Assembly (NCBI GenBank): GCA_943354625.1
Contig: CALRCS010000042.1
Coordinates: 1 to 6,273, forward strand
DNA: 6,273 bases
Reading direction: 5' to 3'
DNA from: Candidatus Nomurabacteria bacterium
Lineage (GTDB): Bacteria > Patescibacteriota > Minisyncoccia > Phycocordibacterales > PALSA-1337
Part shown: piece by piece, positions 1 to 5,723 of the stretch
Position numbering within the stretch: position 1 is the stretch's first letter
Layout: each line of letters starts with the position of its first letter
Made by a program: the position numbers and the translations under genes
The notes under the pieces: model-generated
Databases searched by the model: none
Told to the model about the DNA's origin: nothing
Seen by the model: only the letters and a program-made list of their open reading frames with translations

Positions 1-648
1 CCTACCCCCTTCAAGTTTAGCTAGTTCATTCTTAATCTGATAATTCATTTGTTCAGCTTCTTCATCATTAATAGTTCCATTTTCTAGCATGTTAGCAACT
101 TTAGTTTTCTCTTTCGCTAATTCATCTTTTTTTCGGCTAATTTTCCCAAACTCTACTTGGTTTAATTTGTTAATATCATTTAAACTATCCACTAAATCAT
201 TCTTAAACGCATTAACTGAATTCAAATCTTTATCAGATATAATAATCGGTGGTATACGACTATCTATATTCACTAATCTAGGGTCTATTGTTAATAAAAT
301 AAGATACGAAGATAAAACCATTATTAGACCAAAGATAGCGCTTTCGATTTTTTCTCTACCATTAGACTTTATAAAAGGCACTTCACTAGTAATATATAGA
401 AATCCTCCCCAAATTATCATAACAATAGCGAGAAATACAGCTGCGGCTATAGCGAATTTATATATGTATAATATATAAGAGTTAATATCTATTGTCGGTT
501 GTGTTTCGCCAGGTGTACATCCTGTAGAAACACCAGAAATACATGGTAATGGTTCAAGTAGTGTGTATGTGCCAGCACCAGTCTGTGCTCGGGAACTTAC
601 CGGTAAAATGGTTATCGCTATTAAAATTATTAAAAATATTTTTTTCAT
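1..648 (-). CDS. T4SS pilin-like (VirB2/TrbC-type) two-TM protein with coiled-coil extension, 3' end outside window
   Basis: The frame opens at the ATG at 648 and runs without a stop to base 1, giving 216 residues so far. There is a signal peptide at 1-21 (MKKIFLIILIAITILPVSSRA, then QT). The mature N-terminus has the typical Patescibacteria pilin opening GTYTLLEPLP (26-35) and two cysteines (C36, C44) that could pair. TM1 spans about 57-86 and ends in MIIWGGFLYITSE. A polar loop with SNGREKIESAIFG (95-107) leads to TM2 at about 103-121 (AIFGLIMVLSSYLILLTIDP), followed by RLVN. This is the layout of VirB2/TrbC-like T4SS pilins. Unusually, residues 137-216 continue as a charged, Lys/Glu/Asn-rich helical region that looks like a coiled coil (KKDELAKEKTKVANMLENG, EEAEQMNYQIKNELAKLEGG). 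With a cleaved N-terminus outside and two TMs, this tail would also face outward. The start is 2 nt after the previous stop, so translation is coupled. Confidence 0.85.
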   Translation of the reverse strand, partial: MKKIFLIILIAITILPVSSRAQTGAGTYTLLEPLPCISGVSTGCTPGETQPTIDINSYILYIYKFAIAAAVFLAIVMIIWGGFLYITSEVPFIKSNGREKIESAIFGLIMVLSSYLILLTIDPRLVNIDSRIPPIIISDKDLNSVNAFKNDLVDSLNDINKLNQVEFGKISRKKDELAKEKTKVANMLENGTINDEEAEQMNYQIKNELAKLEGGR

Positions 649-650
649 AT

Positions 651-1661
651 TTAGAATGTTACAGGCACATCATTACTTTGTTTTTTATTAAAGTATACAG
701 TAAAACCAGCTACAGCGCCTTGAAGTATGCTGTCTAGGTTTCTCATATCTAAGTTTACACTTGAACTACCACTAGTATCCCCTTTTGTCCTAATTACTAT
801 ACTTCTGTTTTTTGATAAATCTGTTTGTTCTATATTATTTATTGACCAAGTATAAGCATTATTTTGATTTTTTAAATTAAAACCAAAAGGAACTGCTAAA
901 ACTTTCATTTCTGAGTTTTTTAATGGAATTCTACCTGTAAGTGATTTATTGAATAGTATTCCATATAGAGAATCATCCTCATAAAACACCAAAGACGGTT
1001 CTGAGGGTTCAATATTAATAGAGCTTTTTATGTGCTCGGTTTCTTCACGTGTTGATATATCCACAGTGACTTCTAGTGGTCTTGGGAGGTCATCTGCTTC
1101 TATAACGATACTTTGTTTTCCATATCCTTGGCCATTGTCTATATATTTACCACTCCTTTTCCAAGAATATACTAATGTTTTTGGATCTATTTCTTTTATT
1201 CCATCTTTTGAAATATGAGGAATAGCTATTAATTTTATAGAATTCTGGTATGTGTAAGGTATTTTCCCTAGAAAAAACGGAGGTGTATATCCATTTGATT
1301 CCCAGATAATATCTACATAACTACTTTTTATTGTAATAGATTTGGTAATCTCCCTGCCATCAGAGCCTTTTATGATAGCTGAGACATTTAGCTTTATACC
1401 AAGTTTTGGGGCTATCACACTTGTCTTTTTTAGTCCCACTCCCTGACTTTGTGTCTTTCCATTTACTGTCCAGACAATAGATGAACCATTTAGATCAAAA
1501 CTAAAACTTTCAATAGAAACCTCGACCACTTGGCCAGGTCCAGGGTTAGAGATATTTGTATCAATAGTTACCCCATCCATAGAAATGTTCATTTGGGCAA
1601 AAGCATTCACTGCGAATAAACAAGAGACCATAAATATTGATATTTTTAATAACAATTTCAT
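651..1661 (-). CDS. Secreted protein with Ig-like/PKD-like repeats, T4SS-associated
   Basis: A 336-residue protein with a clear Sec signal peptide: basic start MKLLLK, hydrophobic core ISIFMVSCLFAV, and a probable cleavage site NAFA|Q after residue 22. The mature part is almost all beta-strand, with no further membrane helix. Three related segments suggest tandem Ig-like domains: SIVWTVNGKTQSQGVG at 61-76, LVYSWKRSGKYIDNGQGYGK at 163-182 followed by QSIVIE, and AYTWSINN at 269-276 followed by NRSIVIR at 285-291. Each has a core Trp in a [Y/V]xW strand. The segment EPSLVFYEDDSLYGILFNKSLTG (221-243) and VLAVPFGFN (254-262) resemble proteins I associate with Patescibacteria T4SS loci next to the pilin gene, but I cannot verify this. 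No catalytic motif is seen. The role is probably structural or adhesive on the cell surface. The next gene begins 2 nt after its TAA, so the two are almost certainly co-translated. Confidence 0.82.
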   Translation of the reverse strand: MKLLLKISIFMVSCLFAVNAFAQMNISMDGVTIDTNISNPGPGQVVEVSIESFSFDLNGSSIVWTVNGKTQSQGVGLKKTSVIAPKLGIKLNVSAIIKGSDGREITKSITIKSSYVDIIWESNGYTPPFFLGKIPYTYQNSIKLIAIPHISKDGIKEIDPKTLVYSWKRSGKYIDNGQGYGKQSIVIEADDLPRPLEVTVDISTREETEHIKSSINIEPSEPSLVFYEDDSLYGILFNKSLTGRIPLKNSEMKVLAVPFGFNLKNQNNAYTWSINNIEQTDLSKNRSIVIRTKGDTSGSSSVNLDMRNLDSILQGAVAGFTVYFNKKQSNDVPVTF

Positions 1662-1668
1662 TACTTAT

Positions 1669-1677
1669 ATTATAACA
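1669..1677 (-). promoter_or_regulatory. Extended -10 promoter element before the secreted Ig-like protein gene
   Basis: The minus strand reads TGTTATAAT, a perfect TGnTATAAT extended -10, in the 19-bp gap between the toxin stop and the next ATG at 1661. Seven bases lie between the box and the ATG, so transcription would start at 1662 or 1661, making the mRNA leaderless or nearly so. The region 16-18 bp upstream has no good -35. It would let the surface-protein genes be transcribed independently of the toxin-antitoxin operon. Confidence 0.55.
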
Positions 1678-1680
1678 TAA

Positions 1681-1938
1681 TTATTTATACAAATTGCTGT
1701 GGGTATCTATGAATAGGAATTTAATTGATTCGTCTTGGATTTCATACACCGCACGAAGATCACCTGTTATATTTATACTTCTGTAACCTAGATATTCCCC
1801 ATGCAATGGATGATTATTTAATTCTGGGGCAAAAGGATTATCCTTAAATACTTCTAATCTTTCGGTAAATTTAACCTTTATTTTTTGTGGCAATTTATTA
1901 TACTGTTTTTTAAATCTTTTGTGGTAGCCAGGTTGCAT
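1681..1938 (-). CDS. RelE/YafQ-like mRNA interferase toxin
   Basis: An 85-residue toxin of the RelE/ParE fold, nearest to the YafQ-type ribosome-dependent mRNA endonucleases. It has two basic N-terminal helices (HKRFKKQYNKLPQKIKVKF, 6-24; then ERLEVF) followed by the sheet. Family motifs are HPLHGEYLGYRS (43-54), ITGDLRAVYEI (57-67) and the C-terminal DTHSNLY (78-84). Aligned by eye with E. coli YafQ, H43 matches catalytic H50, D60 matches D67, H80 matches H87 and Y84 sits at F91. YafQ H63 is replaced by N56 and W68 by L61. It should cleave ribosome-bound mRNA when free and be neutralised by the preceding antitoxin, but the altered position leaves the exact activity open. The gene is full length with a TAA stop. 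The start follows the antitoxin stop by 15 nt with no Shine-Dalgarno or promoter-like box, so it is expressed from the antitoxin promoter. Confidence 0.87.
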   Translation of the reverse strand: MQPGYHKRFKKQYNKLPQKIKVKFTERLEVFKDNPFAPELNNHPLHGEYLGYRSINITGDLRAVYEIQDESIKFLFIDTHSNLYK

Positions 1939-1953
1939 AGTAAATTTTTCATA

Positions 1954-2235
1954 TTAAGAATTTAGGCTTTTAATCATTTCAGTCATAGACTTGAAAGGTC
2001 CAACCATGTTTTTGCCCTCTCGTGCATCTTTAGATAATTTTGCTAAAAGTTTCTGACTTCTCTTGTTTAACACAGGTTCATCAGTAAAAGTAACTCTTCT
2101 GTCACTAATAAACTCTTTTATATTTTGGTTAATAACGGCATTTAGAGAAACACCAAGAATACCAGCTACTTCTTGAGCCTTTTTCTTTAAATCCCTGTCT
2201 ATTTTTATACTCAACATTGTTTGCATTTGTTTCAT
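1954..2235 (-). CDS. RelB/DinJ-family antitoxin
   Basis: A 93-residue protein with the layout of a RelB/DinJ antitoxin. The N-terminal half is a ribbon-helix-helix DNA-binding domain: strand MLSIKIDRD (7-15), helix LKKKAQEVAGILG (16-28), turn VS, helix LNAVINQNIKEFISDRR (31-47). The sequence 'LKKKAQEVAGILGVSLNAVIN' closely follows the family pattern in which the helices insert around an operator palindrome. The C-terminal half (50-93) is charged, with LNKRSQKLLAKLSKDAREGK and a final helix that probably wraps around and neutralises the toxin. It is followed after 15 nt by the toxin gene in the usual antitoxin-first order. I chose the ATG at 2235 rather than the internal Met7 because the predicted transcription start lies at about 2237. 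It should repress its own promoter and hold the toxin inactive. Confidence 0.88.
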   Translation of the reverse strand: MKQMQTMLSIKIDRDLKKKAQEVAGILGVSLNAVINQNIKEFISDRRVTFTDEPVLNKRSQKLLAKLSKDAREGKNMVGPFKSMTEMIKSLNS

Positions 2236-2263
2236 ATATCTAAAGTATATATTTTAGATATAT
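2234..2263. promoter_or_regulatory. Palindromic operator for antitoxin autoregulation
   Basis: A perfect inverted repeat with 11-bp arms (minus strand ATATATCTAAA and TTTAGATATAT) around an 8-bp centre. It spans the spacer and -10 of the promoter and touches the antitoxin start codon. RelB/DinJ-type antitoxins bind such palindromes through an N-terminal ribbon-helix-helix and repress their own operon, with the toxin as co-repressor. Binding here would block RNA polymerase directly. The palindrome is seen in the sequence; the regulatory role is inferred from position and family. AT richness makes chance palindromes more likely, but 11 perfect pairs at this position are unlikely to be accidental. 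Confidence 0.65.
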
Positions 2264-2271
2264 TATGTCAA
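2244..2271 (-). promoter_or_regulatory. Sigma70-type promoter of the toxin-antitoxin operon
   Basis: The minus strand carries a perfect -35 TTGACA (2271-2266), a 16-bp spacer, and a -10 TATACT (2249-2244, five of six matches). The -35 overlaps the TGA stop (2270-2268) of the upstream gene. Seven bases past the -10 puts transcription start at about 2237, one or two bases before the antitoxin ATG at 2235, so the mRNA would be essentially leaderless. It is the only place in the window where I found both hexamers well matched and well spaced, which suits a module that controls its own expression. Confidence 0.7.
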
Positions 2272-2792
2272 GCAATCTCACCTGCATCAAGTGGAAAATT
2301 AGCTCGATCGTCCACACTATTATCTTTTCTTTGTAGCCTTGGTGGACGTACCCCCTCCTGACTATTTAACGGCTGTCTTTGTATTCTTGGCTCTGTTACT
2401 CCTGGTTTTTTTAATGGATTCAATGAAAGCCCGGTCTTGTCTTCAATTCTAGTCATAATAATAACAGCAGAAATTCCCACCATGAGTGATGGAAATTCTT
2501 GGACCACAGGTATAAGTTCTGCAATCATTGAAATAAGTCCTACCGCCAATCTCCTTCCATTTACTATACCCAAACCTATTTTCCAGAAATAAAGACTAGC
2601 TACAACCCAAAATAATGGGCCAACAAAATCACCAACAAAGGGTATCAAACTTAAAATATCAAAAAAACCAGCAAATAAAACTAATAATATTGCAGAAACA
2701 ATACTAATTCTATACTTAACACCCCCACCAGTACTCATCTTTGCCGCGTCATAGAGTAATTTTCTTTCTTTGTCTCCAATTCTTGATGCCAT
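2268..2792 (-). CDS. Membrane protein of unknown function with basic, proline-containing tail
   Basis: I do not recognise a named family. The 174-residue protein starts with a short charged region (1-28, MASRIGDKERKLLYDAAK then TGGGVKYR). It continues with a hydrophobic block: about 29-50 (ISIVSAILLVLFAGFFDILSLI), about 54-72 (a Trp/Phe-rich segment, FWVVASLYFW), and a more broken hydrophobic region from about 82 to 114 that may be one long or two short segments. The remaining 60 residues are hydrophilic, rich in Arg, Pro and Gln (EPRIQRQPLN, RPPRLQRK), and end in an acidic stretch. There is no signal peptide or catalytic motif. It follows the ATPase gene by 26 bp and precedes the toxin-antitoxin pair; its TGA stop overlaps the -35 box of the antitoxin promoter. 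From context it could be an accessory inner-membrane part of the secretion machine, but nothing in the sequence proves that. Confidence 0.75.
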   Translation of the reverse strand: MASRIGDKERKLLYDAAKMSTGGGVKYRISIVSAILLVLFAGFFDILSLIPFVGDFVGPLFWVVASLYFWKIGLGIVNGRRLAVGLISMIAELIPVVQEFPSLMVGISAVIIMTRIEDKTGLSLNPLKKPGVTEPRIQRQPLNSQEGVRPPRLQRKDNSVDDRANFPLDAGEIA

Positions 2793-2798
2793 ATTAAT

Positions 2799-2807
2799 AT
2801 TCTACCA
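2799..2807 (-). promoter_or_regulatory. Extended -10-like element before the 174-residue membrane protein gene
   Basis: The minus strand reads TGGTAGAAT: the TGn extension plus TAGAAT, which matches TATAAT at five of six positions. It lies in the 26-bp gap after the ATPase stop and is separated from the ATG at 2792 by six bases, the same spacing as the element before the PrgI gene. The predicted start site falls on the ATG, so the transcript would be leaderless. No clear -35 is present. It is weaker than the other two extended -10 elements here. Confidence 0.4.
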
Positions 2808-2818
2808 CTAATTTCTTC

Positions 2819-4642
2819 CTAATTCCCCTGTTGACTTGCTTCTAGATCATCTTTTGCTTTTTTAATAGCCAAAACTTGTGCAGGATTTGTGGTAATGATT
2901 TGATCTTCTGTGTACGAAGCCACGACTTTTAGCGCTACATGTTTTAGTCCTACAAAGAATATTCCCTCTCCTACATCTGACTCTAGAAGTAGATATTTTT
3001 CTTCATCTGTAAGATTGAATGTTCTTTGAATGTTATCAATAGAAGATGGGGACTGTTTCAATAGAATCTGGATAGAAGAGTTGGTGATGATTGGTAGACC
3101 ATAAGGGGATTTCAAGAAGTCATCTACATCCTGAGTGATAGTTGCGAGCCCAAGGAAATACTTACGACCTCTTTTTGCCAAACCGAGTAGGAATGAAGCC
3201 GTGTCTTCTGATTTCATCATCCACCAAGCCTCATCTATAACCAAAAGTCTCTTTTTGAGTACTTTTCTAACTGCAGTCCATATATAGTGAGTAACTATAT
3301 ACATAGCCACTGGTTTTAGTTCATCTTCCATATCGCGAAGAGAAAATACTACGAATTTCTTATTTATATCGACATTTGAAGGGCGGTTTATAAAGCCTGC
3401 CCATGTTCCTCTTGTGTATTTTGTCAGTCTTTCTACTAACGATTCTGCCCCTTCCATACCAGCAAGTACAAGTTCAAAGTCAGAAAGAAGTGGTGGCTCA
3501 ACGTTTTTGAAATCTGATTCTGGAGTAATATCCTTTAAAGCGTAAGTTTCACTGATAGCTCGGTCAATAATTGAATCTTCTTCTTGAGAGAGTCCTCCTA
3601 GCATGATTCGGAAGAGTCCAACAAGGTTTATGATATTTGAACGTAGAATATCAGCAGCACTCTCATCTTCATTGGGTGAAGGTAGGTCAAAAGGATTAAT
3701 ATGGTGTTCAGAATTCAAAGAAATATTAAAATACTTACCACCCGTCGCTTCTGCCATATATTCATACTCCTTTTCAGGGTCTATAACAATAACTTCTGTA
3801 TCAAACATAAGAGTTCGGAGGATTTCAAGCTTTGTACAGTAGGATTTTCCAGATCCGGCCTTTGCAAAGGTCACGGAATTGTAATTTTCTAGAAGAAATC
3901 TATCAAAAAGCACCAATGATGAGTTGTGGCGGTTTATACCATAAAGAATTCCTTTATCTGAAGTAAGGTCAAATGATACGAAAGGAAAAAGACTAGAAAG
4001 TGGTGAAGAATTTAGTTTTGAGTGTACTTCCAACTGATCATCACCTATAGGTAAAACACTCTTATAGCCACTTTCCTGCTGGAATAGTGCAGGTTTTAGA
4101 TAAACGAGTTTTGATTCTAGTATAGATTTTATTTCTGATTCCATTTTATCCAATTCACCACTACTATCACCAAAAATAGTTATATAAACACCTACATCAA
4201 ATATCTTTTCTTGTGCTTGCATGAGATTGTCTCTCAATCCTTCTAGATCCTGATATGCAGTATCAAGCATAGGGTCACGAACAAGACCCTTATCTTCCCT
4301 GGTCGATATCTGGCTTTGTACTTCAGCCACCTTTTTTTGGAAATGCCTTAAGATTTTTGCTGTATCAACCGGGTGTATGAAAATAGAAATATTAAAAATC
4401 TTATCAAGATTAATTATTGGAGCAAACCAACTTTCAGAAAGAAAACGTGGGTATGAAATGACAAAAAAAGTTCTAGCAACCTTTTCCCCGAGATTTATTT
4501 CCTTGGGGCTAATCTTCAAAGCAGAAGGAGCAATAACGTCTTTTAGTTCAAGTACACCAGCATCATAAATCTCTTGAGGCATAAGAGAAACAATAGGGTC
4601 CTGATCTGTTTTTTTGCTAAATAATTTTGAAAATATGCTCAT
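2819..4642 (-). CDS. VirB4/TraC-family T4SS ATPase
   Basis: A 607-residue cytoplasmic ATPase of the VirB4/TraC family, the motor that powers pilus assembly and substrate transfer in T4SSs. Residues 1-250 are the N-terminal region, including YFVIS-type strands (RTFFVISYPRFLS, 57-69) and a long helical part (93-150). The RecA-like domain follows: Walker A AKAGSGKS at 260-267 (K266, S267), the VIDPEKEYEYM segment at 286-296, the HHINPFDLP motif at 313-321, Walker B RLLVIDEAWW at 465-474 (D470, E471), the arginine-containing AKRGRKY at 489-495, and the ITQDVDDFL sensor-like motif at 502-510 (Q504). All motifs needed for ATP hydrolysis appear intact. The length is shorter than many Proteobacterial VirB4 proteins, consistent with part of the N-terminal domain being carried by the preceding gene. 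The start lies 12 nt after that gene's stop and lacks a Shine-Dalgarno. The family assignment is firm; the substrate is unknown. Confidence 0.95.
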   Translation of the reverse strand: MSIFSKLFSKKTDQDPIVSLMPQEIYDAGVLELKDVIAPSALKISPKEINLGEKVARTFFVISYPRFLSESWFAPIINLDKIFNISIFIHPVDTAKILRHFQKKVAEVQSQISTREDKGLVRDPMLDTAYQDLEGLRDNLMQAQEKIFDVGVYITIFGDSSGELDKMESEIKSILESKLVYLKPALFQQESGYKSVLPIGDDQLEVHSKLNSSPLSSLFPFVSFDLTSDKGILYGINRHNSSLVLFDRFLLENYNSVTFAKAGSGKSYCTKLEILRTLMFDTEVIVIDPEKEYEYMAEATGGKYFNISLNSEHHINPFDLPSPNEDESAADILRSNIINLVGLFRIMLGGLSQEEDSIIDRAISETYALKDITPESDFKNVEPPLLSDFELVLAGMEGAESLVERLTKYTRGTWAGFINRPSNVDINKKFVVFSLRDMEDELKPVAMYIVTHYIWTAVRKVLKKRLLVIDEAWWMMKSEDTASFLLGLAKRGRKYFLGLATITQDVDDFLKSPYGLPIITNSSIQILLKQSPSSIDNIQRTFNLTDEEKYLLLESDVGEGIFFVGLKHVALKVVASYTEDQIITTNPAQVLAIKKAKDDLEASQQGN

Positions 4643-4654
4643 ATTAATTTATTT

Positions 4655-5287
4655 CTAGTTAATTTGAATCGGCTTCTCAGTTTCCCCAGGATTAAAAATC
4701 TTATAATACAATTCTACCACCTCTTCCGTACCAAGCTCAGCTACACGAACCCCGCAACGCACCAAACCCTGCTCTACCACACCCACTCTCTGCTCTAACT
4801 GACTTCTATATTCCTCAAATTTTTCATTTTCTATTGTTCTATCCTGTTTACCTTTATTAAATATAGATGAGATGGGGTTATTGCTAGCTGTGATTATCGG
4901 TGGCATGTAAGGAATAACAATAAAGAATCCTTTTGTCATTATACTACTGTTATCAACAAAGGTTTTTATAAATTCTATGTATTCACGAGTTTGAATTTTC
5001 ATTAATTCTGTTAATTGTTCTTTGTATCTTCCCTCCAAGAGAGCAATATATGGCCTTATATCTAGTCTTTTTGATTGAATAAATATTTGTATAGAAAAAT
5101 CCAGAGAATTTAAGAAATTCTGGAATTGCATAATAATGGCATTTTGTTCATCAGAAGACTTTAGTGCGAAGTTAAGTGAAGAAGCAAGAATAATAGAACG
5201 CATGGAGCCATTTTTTAAAATAACAATACCGTCACGAATTTCTTGTATTGGTACGAACTCCTGTGTGGTTTTTTGTGTTTGAGCCAT
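4655..5287 (-). CDS. TraC-like domain protein (VirB4 N-terminal-type domain on its own)
   Basis: A 210-residue soluble protein without a Walker motif, resembling the N-terminal domain of TraC/VirB4 ATPases. Residues 10-40 give the opening beta strands (FVPIQEIRDGIVILKNGSMR, then SIILAS), comparable to the start of TraC proteins. Residues 45-75 continue with an amphipathic helix and IQIFIQSKRLDIRPY. A central helix (about 85-112) leads to the strand GFFIVIPYMPP at 120-130. Residues 150-200 form a charged helix (about 152-178) and a final helix ending ELYYKIFNPGE. In Patescibacteria this domain is commonly encoded separately just before the ATPase gene, as here with a 12-nt gap. The likely role is to work with the ATPase, for example in membrane docking or oligomer assembly; that is inference. 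The start is 4 nt after the PrgI stop with only A/T-rich sequence before it, so translation probably depends on coupling. Confidence 0.82.
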   Translation of the reverse strand: MAQTQKTTQEFVPIQEIRDGIVILKNGSMRSIILASSLNFALKSSDEQNAIIMQFQNFLNSLDFSIQIFIQSKRLDIRPYIALLEGRYKEQLTELMKIQTREYIEFIKTFVDNSSIMTKGFFIVIPYMPPIITASNNPISSIFNKGKQDRTIENEKFEEYRSQLEQRVGVVEQGLVRCGVRVAELGTEEVVELYYKIFNPGETEKPIQIN

Positions 5288-5291
5288 ATTT

Positions 5292-5717
5292 TTATTTTTG
5301 ATTTTTATTACTATACATACTATCTTTAATATCCAAACTCCATGTCATGTCTTTTAACTTACTATCTGAAATCTTTGGAACCATTATACCAGCATATTCT
5401 TTTGCTTCCTGAATAGCATTATCTGCTTTTTCATTTGGTACTTTTTTCCAGATAAAAAGTTTTGCTGATGTATAGTATTTGAATGCCGCTTCAACGATAA
5501 AAATAAAAGGTTTATTGTTTATTTTATAAAAAGCTAGAGCGATAGAAAAAGACGCTACTACAAGTATAGGAATACCAGAATATATAATAGAAGGTAAATA
5601 TCTAAAGATTACAAAACACAATCCTCCCCCTCCAGCAAGATATACGAATTGCTTTAATGTTATAGATCCAAAAATTTTATCCTCAACATCAATGAACTGT
5701 GGAACTTGATATCTCAT
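5292..5717 (-). CDS. PrgI family membrane protein (VirB3-like T4SS component)
   Basis: A 141-residue protein that looks like the PrgI family, small inner-membrane T4SS proteins comparable to VirB3 that are encoded directly before the VirB4-type ATPase. The N-terminus MRYQVPQFIDVEDKIFG followed by LKQFVYLAGG is the typical family opening. Two membrane segments are visible, about 22-38 (with a four-glycine run at 29-32) and about 43-64. They are followed by the conserved-looking INNKPF turn at 66-71, an amphipathic aromatic stretch near 78-93 (KYYTSAKLFIWKKVP) and a charged, probably cytoplasmic tail. In this family the protein is expected to anchor or recruit the ATPase at the membrane. The stop is 4 nt before the next start, so the two genes are probably translationally coupled. 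No Shine-Dalgarno is present; the start is supported by the extended -10 just upstream and by the family-like N-terminus. Confidence 0.88.
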   Translation of the reverse strand: MRYQVPQFIDVEDKIFGSITLKQFVYLAGGGGLCFVIFRYLPSIIYSGIPILVVASFSIALAFYKINNKPFIFIVEAAFKYYTSAKLFIWKKVPNEKADNAIQEAKEYAGIMVPKISDSKLKDMTWSLDIKDSMYSNKNQK

Positions 5718-5723
5718 GCATTT

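Noticed and set aside
89..478. Plus-strand open frame of 129 codons
   Set aside because: It lies antisense within the pilin-like coding sequence, whose minus-strand translation has a signal peptide, two TM helices and family motifs. The plus-strand product shows no recognisable domain.
463..478. Plus-strand TATAAT-rich run resembling a promoter
   Set aside because: It lies inside the first TM region of the pilin-like gene, has no gene downstream on the plus strand, and is explained by Ile/Tyr codons.
1620..1622. Cys14 of the Ig-like protein as a lipobox (MVSC)
   Set aside because: The residue at -3 is Met and the hydrophobic core continues past the Cys to a good signal peptidase I site (AFA|Q), so an ordinary Sec signal is preferred.
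2215..2217. Met7 as the start of the antitoxin
   Set aside because: The ATG at 2235 fits the predicted transcription start and needs no leader; the internal Met has no Shine-Dalgarno. It remains a possible alternative because the ribbon-helix-helix strand begins there.
2268..2270. TGA read as glycine (code 25 of Gracilibacteria/Absconditabacteria)
   Set aside because: The only effect would be to extend one gene through a well-formed promoter. No other gene has an internal TGA that needs recoding, so code 11 explains everything.
2815..2821. AGGAAG-like run as a Shine-Dalgarno for the 174-residue membrane protein
   Set aside because: It is about 23 nt from the ATG, too far for normal use, and it overlaps the end of the ATPase gene.
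3603..3892. Two overlapping plus-strand open frames within the ATPase gene
   Set aside because: They are antisense to the conserved ATPase region just after Walker A and have no independent support.
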